64,000 nucleotides of DNA from Massilia sp. 9I (GTDB lineage: Bacteria > Pseudomonadota > Gammaproteobacteria > Burkholderiales > Burkholderiaceae_D). The DNA is taken from contig NZ_LR733275.1 of the NCBI RefSeq assembly GCF_902506415.1, positions 124,001 through 188,000 of the forward strand. The letters run 5' to 3'. The position numbers and the translations under genes were made by a program. This document shows, in pieces, positions 13,240 through 19,978 of this stretch. The notes below the pieces were generated by a model. The model was not told the DNA's origin. It worked only from the letters and a program-made list of their open reading frames with translations, and ran no database searches. The stretch's first letter is position 1, and each line of letters opens with the position of its first letter.

Positions 13240-14238
13240 TTAGCGTGGAAAACGACATTCCTCGCCAAGGCGACGGCCCAGCGGGGGGAGCGGCGCCGCG
13301 GCCAGGGCGGCGCGCCGGTGCAGGTCCCACAGCGCGCCCACGCGCAGCCCGGCATGGACCGGGGCCACCTCGCGCAAGCCGCACTCCTCGACCAGCGCCG
13401 TGAGCAGGGCCAGTCCGCCCGCCAGGTGCGGGGCGCGCGCCGCCGCCGGCCAGGCCAGGCGCACCCGCGCGACGTGGCCGGCCTCCAGGAAACGCTCGCG
13501 CAGCGCGGCCAGGCAGGCCCGTGTCAGGCGCCCTCCTTCGATCCCGTCCTCATGCGCGATCTCGCTCAGGGCGCGCACGGTGCCGCAGGCGCCATGGGCC
13601 AGCGCCCAGCCGCGCCCGGCCAGCACGGAGTCCGCGAAGCGGCTGCGCCCCGAGCGCACCGCGGCGTCGAAGCCGGCGGCATCGATCCGGCCATCGGCGA
13701 AGAAGCTCAGGCTCTGGCGCGCCGCGCCGACGGGGAAGGATTCGACCCGCTCGACGGTGGCGCCGCGGCCCAGCACCAGCTCGGTCGAGGCGGCGCCAAT
13801 GTCGACCACGAGGCGCGGTGCATCGGGGGGCGCGTCGGCGCCATCCAGGGTGCTGGCCACGCCCAGGTAGACCAGGCGCCCGGTCTCGCCGCCCGCGACC
13901 AGTTCGATCGGGCGGCGCAGCGCGCGTTCGGCGGCCGGAAGGAAGACTGGCGCATTGCGCGCCATGCGCAGCGCGGCCGTCTCCACGACCCGTACCGCCT
14001 GGGGGCGCCAGGCGTCCAGGGTATCGGCGAACTCGCGCAGGCAGCTGAGTGCGCGCCGCATTGCCGCTTCGCACAGGCTGCCGTCGTCCTCGAAGGAAGC
14101 GGCCAGCGCGACCCGTTCGCTCAGGGTCGCTTCCAGCACCAGTTCGCCGTGGTCGATGCGGCCGACGTGCAGGCGGAAGCTGTCGGAGCCGAGTTCGACG
14201 GCGGCGTAGCGTGGGGTATCGGGAGAGTCGGGAATCAT
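13240..14238 (-). CDS. Ppx/GppA-family exopolyphosphatase-like phosphatase
   Basis: A 332-residue protein of the Ppx/GppA family in the actin-like ATPase fold, which hydrolyses polyphosphate or pppGpp. The N-terminus YAAVELGSDSFRLHVGRI corresponds to the usual DxGSNS(F/V)R phosphate-binding segment, here ELGSDSFR, with Glu in place of the usual Asp. Further motifs are VVETAALRMARN and LVVDIGAASTELVLG. It is about the length of the short two-domain form and lacks the C-terminal HD-like extension of E. coli Ppx. The start at 14238 follows an unusable upstream extension. Direct repeats resembling a Pho box lie 40-60 bases upstream. Confidence 0.85.
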   Translation of the reverse strand: MIPDSPDTPRYAAVELGSDSFRLHVGRIDHGELVLEATLSERVALAASFEDDGSLCEAAMRRALSCLREFADTLDAWRPQAVRVVETAALRMARNAPVFLPAAERALRRPIELVAGGETGRLVYLGVASTLDGADAPPDAPRLVVDIGAASTELVLGRGATVERVESFPVGAARQSLSFFADGRIDAAGFDAAVRSGRSRFADSVLAGRGWALAHGACGTVRALSEIAHEDGIEGGRLTRACLAALRERFLEAGHVARVRLAWPAAARAPHLAGGLALLTALVEECGLREVAPVHAGLRVGALWDLHRRAALAAAPLPPLGRRLGEECRFPR

Positions 14239-14279
14239 GGGTGATCCTGCAGCGGGGTTGCGGCAGGATACGTCCGGGA

Positions 14280-14297
14280 TGTGACGGGAATGTGACG
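14280..14297 (-). promoter_or_regulatory. Pho-box-like direct repeat upstream of the Ppx/GppA gene
   Basis: On the minus strand two identical CGTCACA units are separated by TTCC, an 11-bp repeat period. This matches the layout of the PhoB box (7-bp direct repeats with a 4-bp spacer, consensus CTGTCAT), though the bases match only in part. It starts about 42 bp before the ATG at 14238. A third related unit (GTGTCACG) lies at about 14310-14317. Phosphate control of a polyphosphatase is plausible but unproven. Confidence 0.4.
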
Positions 14298-14431
14298 TGC
14301 GGACCTGGGCGTGACACAAACGATTTCTGGAATTTATTGGGACTGTCACCGTCTCTTCTTAAGGAAGGCTTCTCGAAACAGAACAAATATCAAGGTCCAA
14401 AACGCCCATTGAATGAGGATACTGAGTGCTA

Positions 14432-14824
14432 TCACGCGCGCCCGCGCCAAGCGGCGAGACCCGCGCGAACGACCCAGGCCATGACTAACCAGAACAGCCA
14501 GTTACCAAGGGCGCGTGGACCATCCAGCCGGTCCAGACCCAGCAACATGCCGATCAGATCAGCCGAACCTCCCGGCGAGAGACCGTGACCGTCGACGATA
14601 TAAGCCACTGGCCAGCCTGCGGCAGCGGCCAGGCAACCTGTCTGACAGTCTTCGGAACCGGGAACGATGTCGATCACTCGTGCGGGCACCCAGCTCGACA
14701 CAAGGCTCAACGACAGCGAGATCAAGAGCAAGGCAACAGCGGGTTTTAAGCTTGGCCACATAGCGGTCTGATTGATGCGTTGACGGACGTTCTTCTTGCA
14801 CGGCGCCGCCGCTTCAGGGTTCAT
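14432..14824 (-). CDS. Small membrane protein of unknown function (130 aa)
   Basis: The product has two predicted membrane segments, one at residues ~29-46 (AVALLLISLSLSLVSSWV) and one near the C-terminus (NWLFWLVMAWVVRAGLAAW), with a Cys-containing stretch (SEDCQTGC) between them that would lie on one side of the membrane. No family is recognised. Its start at 14824 overlaps the last 11 bases of the DUF4349 lipoprotein gene, so the two are likely translated from one mRNA. Base use is slightly less GC-rich than in the neighbours. Confidence 0.65.
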   Translation of the reverse strand: MNPEAAAPCKKNVRQRINQTAMWPSLKPAVALLLISLSLSLVSSWVPARVIDIVPGSEDCQTGCLAAAAGWPVAYIVDGHGLSPGGSADLIGMLLGLDRLDGPRALGNWLFWLVMAWVVRAGLAAWRGRA

Positions 14825-15617
14825 CGGGCCCGTTCGCAGCCTTGCGGCGACCTTTGCGCACCTTTCGCCACACGACATATGCAAGGGTACCGGCCAATAC
14901 GAACGGAATCGTCGATGCCACGAAGGTGATCAGCATCGCCACGCCCTGCAGCAAGTCGCCTCCGAAATCTTCTGCAGCCTGCCTGACCTTGTCGCCCTGC
15001 CTCGCCTTCACACGTTCGTGCAGGTCTACCGTCAGCAGTTCGGTATCCACTCTCCTGCGTAGCTGCGCCTGGGAGTTCGCTGCGCTGTCGATCTGGCTTT
15101 GCACCTCGGCGAGCTCGCGATGCAGCTTGATCAGTGCCTCTGCGTCGAGTGCGCGCTGGCGGGCCAGGGTCTGGAGCTGGTCGCGGTATCCGGTCAGCAT
15201 TGCCATCTTGCGCTCACCGTTCTCGATCGGCTCGGCCAGGTCCTGGCCTTTGCTCGACTGCTCCACCACCGTGCCACGCCCATCCAATGCGCTCAGGACC
15301 TTGTTGACGCCATCGGGACTGACACGCATCCGGATGGTGGCGCCCGCCTCGTCACCGGCGCGAATGCTCGCTTCCAGCAAGGTGCAAGCACGTTCGGGCA
15401 GCGCCGCACAGGCATGCTGAACGGCTTCGGACACCTGCCGTGTCTGCCCTGAGGGGAGTTCCAGCGCGATCGCATGTTCGTAGGCAATCCAGGCGGCGCG
15501 CTTGTGGTCGACGCGTACTTCAGCCAGTGCGGGCGCGTTCGCTGGCGCTACGTTCTGCCTGCCGGAACAGCCGGCGAGCACGATTGACAAGACCAGCAGG
15601 AACACCCATCGGCGCAT
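14814..15617 (-). CDS. DUF4349 domain lipoprotein
   Basis: A 267-residue predicted lipoprotein. ATG at 15617 follows a GGAGAG ribosome site and gives a signal peptide ending in the lipobox LAGC (Cys21 or so). The body matches the DUF4349 pattern: a beta-rich part with TIRMRVSPDGVNKVLSAL, then GQDLAEPIENGERKM, a long helical coiled segment (ALIKLHRELAEVQSQIDSA) and a beta return. A single membrane helix near the C-terminus (MLITFVASTIPFVLAGTL) is followed by a basic tail. The family is of unknown function; it anchors to the envelope. It overlaps the small membrane-protein gene downstream. Confidence 0.8.
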   Translation of the reverse strand: MRRWVFLLVLSIVLAGCSGRQNVAPANAPALAEVRVDHKRAAWIAYEHAIALELPSGQTRQVSEAVQHACAALPERACTLLEASIRAGDEAGATIRMRVSPDGVNKVLSALDGRGTVVEQSSKGQDLAEPIENGERKMAMLTGYRDQLQTLARQRALDAEALIKLHRELAEVQSQIDSAANSQAQLRRRVDTELLTVDLHERVKARQGDKVRQAAEDFGGDLLQGVAMLITFVASTIPFVLAGTLAYVVWRKVRKGRRKAANGPDEP

Positions 15618-15673
15618 CGCATCTCTCCAAACGACTGTGGCGGATATCGGTCCTGACGGCCCGACGCAATTTT

Positions 15674-17410
15674 TCAATCGGAGCGGCGTATTTCGGCGAT
15701 TGCGGCGTCCAGCACTTCGTCCCGGCCCGCGCGGATACCGGCAATCGTCGGCTTGACTTCGATGTCGGGAACGATGCCGATGCGCTGCGTGGGCCGCTTG
15801 TCGGGGTAGAACACCCCGGTACCGCTGAGCAGGGAGCGCAGACCACCGGGCAAGGGAATCCAGGTTCCGTCGCCATCGGCGCCTGCCGTGGTACTGCCGA
15901 TCACCTTGGCCCGAGGTCCGACACGCAGCGCCATCGCCGTATATTCGGAACGGCTTTGCGACATTTCGTCGACCAACACCATGACCTTGCCTGAGTAACC
16001 GGTGGGATGCAGCGGCAGCTCGACTTCAGGCATCCATTTGAACGCGCCGGGGTTGACCGGATCTGCGTGGGTGAAACGGGCGAATCTGGTCGGCTTGTCG
16101 ATGAAGTACGGCCCGAGGATCCAAGGCACGAAGTCCGATGGGTAATTCCGGATATCGATGACCAGGCCTTTCGTCTTGGCGGCGCGTTCCATGTAGCCCG
16201 CAAGGTCGTCGCGCTTGATGGACGACAGCTTGATATAGGCGATGTCGTCGCCGATGAGCTGGAAGGTGTCGCCCGGCCGGTCGTGCGTGATGCGCTTGTT
16301 GCCGGACCGGACCCGGGGAACGACCATTTCCTTGAGCTCGCCGTCCCGCCGCACCGTGAGCGTCGATGGGCCGCAAGACCCCTTGGTCATCCCGGCGCCG
16401 ATGTCGCGCAGCCGCGCCGCCTCGTTGGAAGCCGCGTAGAACGGGCGCCAGGAGTCGATCAGCCTGGTGACCGGCACCCCGTCCATGGATTCGATGAGGT
16501 CGCCGCGTTGCAGTCCGCTTGCGGCCCCGGCCTCTTCGTCCCCGTACGCGAGGACCGCCGCACGTCCCTCGATGAAGCGAAGCAGCACGGGAAGCCTGCA
16601 CGTGCCAACCGGCGGTTGCACATGGAGCGAGCTCCACAGGTTGGTATGCGTATCGTTGACCCGCGCCATGAGCGCGAGCATCGCCCGCTCATAGCCGGCA
16701 CGATCCTTTGCCAGCGCCACCGGCGCGATCGATTGGCGCAGCACTTTGTTCCAGTCCTCGCCGACCTGGTCGCGGTAGGGCGACCAGTACTCCACGATAT
16801 TCCAGAAGCGGAACAGGGAGAGCAGCTGATATCCGGCATCCGGGAAAGCGATGCCCTTGTATTCGGCCTCGCTGTCGAACACCGGCTTGCCGAGCTGCGG
16901 ATGGATGGCGACGTAGTGCTGGGTCGGGGCGCCGCTGCGCTGCCGATAAATCCTGTTCAAATCGTTTCGCAGCGCACCGCTCAACAGACGTGTGTCGTTC
17001 AGCCAGCCGAGGCTCGGGAGCGACTGGTAATCCTGCTGGTTCAGGCTCGCACAAGGATTGCAGTCCGCAACCGGGCCGAGCCTGGCGATCCAGCGCTGCA
17101 GGACGGCATCAGCGCCCCCACGGTCCTTTGCCGCAAGCAGCTCCGGCAGCACCCTGAACAGTTCGAAGTCCCACTGATGCTGGCCGCTCCGCACCGCCGG
17201 GTGATGATATTTCAGGAATCCCCATACCTTGGCGGCGATGGCGAGGTTCTCGACCTGGATGGGACTCAGCGCCTGGAGGCTGATGTGGGAACCAGCATCG
17301 AAGCCGAGTTTCGCGTCGACGGCGGGAGCGGCGACCTGGGCCTGGGCCTGAGCCACCCCGGCGGTCAGCATGCAAAGTACCAGAGCGCTGCGAATGACGT
17401 GTTTCAGCAT
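15674..17410 (-). CDS. Secreted S41 family peptidase
   Basis: A 578-residue protein with signal peptide (MLKHVIRSALVLCMLTAGVAQAQAQ). A first domain of ~230 residues (with LAKVWGFLKYHHPAV-like sequence and WSPYRDQVGEDWNKVL) precedes a PDZ-like segment (GLQRGDLIESMDGVPV) and the C-terminal-processing peptidase core. The catalytic serine is expected in SQSRSEYTAMAL, the position where S41 enzymes have a Ser followed by GSA/SE, with a downstream GSTTAGADGD loop. Family members cleave unfolded or C-terminal peptides, usually in the periplasm. It stands between unrelated genes with its own 90-bp upstream region. Confidence 0.88.
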   Translation of the reverse strand: MLKHVIRSALVLCMLTAGVAQAQAQVAAPAVDAKLGFDAGSHISLQALSPIQVENLAIAAKVWGFLKYHHPAVRSGQHQWDFELFRVLPELLAAKDRGGADAVLQRWIARLGPVADCNPCASLNQQDYQSLPSLGWLNDTRLLSGALRNDLNRIYRQRSGAPTQHYVAIHPQLGKPVFDSEAEYKGIAFPDAGYQLLSLFRFWNIVEYWSPYRDQVGEDWNKVLRQSIAPVALAKDRAGYERAMLALMARVNDTHTNLWSSLHVQPPVGTCRLPVLLRFIEGRAAVLAYGDEEAGAASGLQRGDLIESMDGVPVTRLIDSWRPFYAASNEAARLRDIGAGMTKGSCGPSTLTVRRDGELKEMVVPRVRSGNKRITHDRPGDTFQLIGDDIAYIKLSSIKRDDLAGYMERAAKTKGLVIDIRNYPSDFVPWILGPYFIDKPTRFARFTHADPVNPGAFKWMPEVELPLHPTGYSGKVMVLVDEMSQSRSEYTAMALRVGPRAKVIGSTTAGADGDGTWIPLPGGLRSLLSGTGVFYPDKRPTQRIGIVPDIEVKPTIAGIRAGRDEVLDAAIAEIRRSD

Positions 17411-17516
17411 GCGGCCACCTTTCGTTCCGATCGATGATCAAAATTACCAGAACGACAGGCGCTGAAATACGCAGATTGTCACGTTGGCAGGCTGCGCTCT
17501 CCTCCAGATGGGAGAC

Positions 17517-18689
17517 TCAGGCCTCGACCGGCGCCGGCACCGCCTGGCTGACGCGGTTGCGTCCCGCGTCCTTGGCCGCGCGCAGGGCGTCGTCGGCACG
17601 CTGGAACAGGGTCACGGTGCTGTCCTCGGGGCGAATGACGGTGACGCCGAAGCTGGCCGTCATGGCGATCATGGCGCGCTCGCTCTTGACCGGCGAGCTG
17701 GCGATCGCAGCGCGGATGCGCTCGGCCACCAGGGTCGCCTCGTCGAGGTTGGTGCGCGGCAGCAGGATGGCGAACTCGACCCCCACCAGGCGCCCGACCA
17801 GGTCGGAATCGCGCAGCTGGCGCTTGCACAGCTCCACCACGTGGCGCAGCACGGCGTCGCCGGCCGGGTGGCCGTAGCCGTCGTTGACGCGCTTGAACTG
17901 GTCGAGGTCGAGCACCACCAGCGCGGTCGGCAGGCCCGGTCGGCGCGCCAGCGCCATCCACGGCGCCAGGGAATTGAAGAAACCGCGTCGGTTCGGCACG
18001 TCGGTGAGCGGGTCCACTACTTCCAGGCGCGCCAGCTCGCGTCCGGCGCGTTCGCGACCAAGCAGCAGCATGCCGAAGCCGTTGGCCAGCATCAGGACGT
18101 AGAGGGCGACGCTGGACAGCTGGCGCAGCAGGTCGCTGGAGAGCCAGCGCCAGCCGCCCGGCAGTAGCAGGACCGACAGGCCGCGCGCGGCCACCACCAG
18201 CGCCAGGGCGGCGGTGAGCAGGGCCAGGAAGCGCTGCAGCAGGCTGGCCTGGCGCCAGCCGGCGCCGAGCGCGGCGGCCACGTTCAGGTAGAGGGCGCCG
18301 AGCAGCAGCGAGGCGGCCAGGCTGCGCAGGCCCTGCTCGTCGATCAGGTAGCAGACGAGGAAGGCCAGGATCGCCAGGCCACCGGCCAGCAGCGTGGGGC
18401 GACGCCAGCCGTGGCGGCCCGCTTCTTCCCAGGCAGCGCCGGCCTCGACGGCGACGCCGGCGAACAGCAGCGCATAGCCGCCCGGCAGCGCCAGCGGTTC
18501 CGGCACCACGCCCAGGCCGCCCAGCACCAGGAGGGTCCAGGCGCCGGCCTGGACCTGCTTCGACAGCGCCCAGGCGGACAAGGCCGCGGGCCGCACCGGC
18601 CCATGGTCGAAAAAGGTGAGTACCGCGCACAGGGCCAGGTTGCCCAGGGCCAGCACCAGCACCATCGTGGTCGCGTCCAGGTTCGTCAT
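17517..18689 (-). CDS. Membrane GGDEF protein with a degenerate active site but an intact I-site
   Basis: A 390-residue protein. Residues ~1-210 form an integral-membrane region with about six hydrophobic segments; residues ~220-385 form a GGDEF domain (VDPLTDVPNRRGF, VVLDLDQFKRVNDGYGH). The signature normally reading GG(D/E)EF is VGVEF at residues 302-306: the first Gly and the catalytic acid are both Val (codons GTG GGG GTC GAG TTC, read directly). The inhibitory-site motif RxxD is kept (RDSD, residues 293-296) at the normal five-residue spacing. It is therefore likely to bind c-di-GMP rather than make it. ATG at 18689 was chosen; the frame is open further upstream. Confidence 0.88.
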   Translation of the reverse strand: MTNLDATTMVLVLALGNLALCAVLTFFDHGPVRPAALSAWALSKQVQAGAWTLLVLGGLGVVPEPLALPGGYALLFAGVAVEAGAAWEEAGRHGWRRPTLLAGGLAILAFLVCYLIDEQGLRSLAASLLLGALYLNVAAALGAGWRQASLLQRFLALLTAALALVVAARGLSVLLLPGGWRWLSSDLLRQLSSVALYVLMLANGFGMLLLGRERAGRELARLEVVDPLTDVPNRRGFFNSLAPWMALARRPGLPTALVVLDLDQFKRVNDGYGHPAGDAVLRHVVELCKRQLRDSDLVGRLVGVEFAILLPRTNLDEATLVAERIRAAIASSPVKSERAMIAMTASFGVTVIRPEDSTVTLFQRADDALRAAKDAGRNRVSQAVPAPVEA

Positions 18690-18703
18690 GATGTCAAGAT
18701 TGT

Positions 18704-18979
18704 TCAGTACTCGTGTTCGACCAGGTTGGTGCCGTCGCCGACCTTGCTGGCCCACGCGCGGCTGAAATAGTCCTGCTCTTCGGCCGACGGGGCCGAGTGC
18801 CAGAACACGATCAAGGTGCCCTTGTGGTCATGCAGCTGGGTCAGCTTGTCGACGAAACCGGTGTCGCCGGCGGCGTCGGCCAGGGCCATCGCGTAACCGT
18901 ACACGCGCTGCAGGCGCTCGATCCGGTCGGGTTCGGTTTGGGCGTTGGTGGCGGTAATCGAAGGATGGTCCAGGAACAT
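18704..18979 (-). CDS. Small conserved-looking hypothetical protein (91 aa)
   Basis: A 91-residue soluble, acidic protein. The C-terminal half (TLIVFWHSAPSAEEQDYFSRAW) has the look of a folded alpha/beta domain, but no family is recognised. It ends 15 bp before the GGDEF protein gene on the same strand, so the two may be co-transcribed. The ATG at 18979 is preceded by AAAGGAAACCTGC, a good ribosome site. Confidence 0.7.
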   Translation of the reverse strand: MFLDHPSITATNAQTEPDRIERLQRVYGYAMALADAAGDTGFVDKLTQLHDHKGTLIVFWHSAPSAEEQDYFSRAWASKVGDGTNLVEHEY

Positions 18980-19074
18980 GCAGGTTTCCTTTGTCGAATG
19001 ATCAGCTTATCAGAAAGCCATGCCTTAGAACAAGCCAACCCGCGAGCCACCCCGGCTGACCTATACTGGAGGCC

Positions 19075-19848
19075 ATGTCCGCGTCGCCCGAGTCTCCCTC
19101 CCCACTCCCGGCTCCGATCGTCACCACCCGGGGCGACCGCCGCACGCTCGAATTCACGCCCGGCGACATCCAGAGCGAGATGCGGCTATCGCGGCCGGAA
19201 GCGCTGATCCTGTCCTATTCGCGCGCCATGATGTGCTTCGCCTTGCTCGCGCCGCGGCCGCGCCACATCGTCATGGTCGGGCTCGGCGGCGGCTCGCTGG
19301 CCAAGTTCTGCCACCGCCATTTTCCCAACGCCCGCATCACGGTGCTGGAAGTGCGCGCCGATGTGATCGCGCTGCGCGAGCAATTCCAGGTCCCGCCGGA
19401 CGGTGCGCGCCTGCGCGTGCTGCATTGCGATGCGGCGGCCTGGCTGGCGCAGGCGCCCGCGGCCAGCGCCGACGTGCTGCTGGTGGACGGCTTCGACGCC
19501 AGCGGCCTGCCCCCTGCCCTGTCGAGCGCCGGGTTCTATGCCGACTGCCGGCGCCTGCTGCGTCCCGGCGGCGTCCTGGCCGTCAACATCTTCACTTATG
19601 ATCCCGACTATGTGACCGCGCTGCAACGCCTGGACACGGCCTTCGACGGCCATCTTTGCTGGCTGTCGGGCAGCGCCGGCAACAACCAGATCGTGTTCGC
19701 GCAGCGCCCTTCCCAGCTCGGCGCCGGACCCGGCCGCCCTCTGCGTTTCCTGCGAGATAGCCTGCACAACCGTGGCCTTGGCGCCGGCCTGCTGAACCAC
19801 TTGCTGGCCCGCTGCGTGGTGGCCTGGCTGGCGCGGCGGGCGCCATGA
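19075..19848 (+). CDS. Spermidine synthase-like class I methyltransferase-fold protein
   Basis: A 257-residue protein of the spermidine-synthase-like Rossmann family. Motif I is HIVMVGLGGGSLAKFC, motif II has ITVLEVRADVIALREQF, and the aminopropyltransferase-like acidic motif is ADVLLVDGFDASG. The N-terminal beta-domain is shorter than in true spermidine synthases, and there is no S-adenosylmethionine decarboxylase gene next to it, so the substrate is open. The last ~45 residues (NRGLGAGLLNHLLARCVV) are helical and not part of the usual fold. It lies alone in an intergenic setting. Confidence 0.8.
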   Translation: MSASPESPSPLPAPIVTTRGDRRTLEFTPGDIQSEMRLSRPEALILSYSRAMMCFALLAPRPRHIVMVGLGGGSLAKFCHRHFPNARITVLEVRADVIALREQFQVPPDGARLRVLHCDAAAWLAQAPAASADVLLVDGFDASGLPPALSSAGFYADCRRLLRPGGVLAVNIFTYDPDYVTALQRLDTAFDGHLCWLSGSAGNNQIVFAQRPSQLGAGPGRPLRFLRDSLHNRGLGAGLLNHLLARCVVAWLARRAP

Positions 19849-19978
19849 GCGCCCATCCGGCGTGCATGAGGAGTAACCGAAACGCCATATTTTGTTTGCC
19901 GAATTGCACCCGGATGTGACACACTTCCCGTATTGATGCCTGCTGGCAAGCCTTCTTTATGGAATTCTGGACCCATCC

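Noticed and set aside
18704-18979. Toxin or antitoxin role for the 91-aa protein
   Set aside because: No partner gene of suitable type and no toxin or antitoxin motif.
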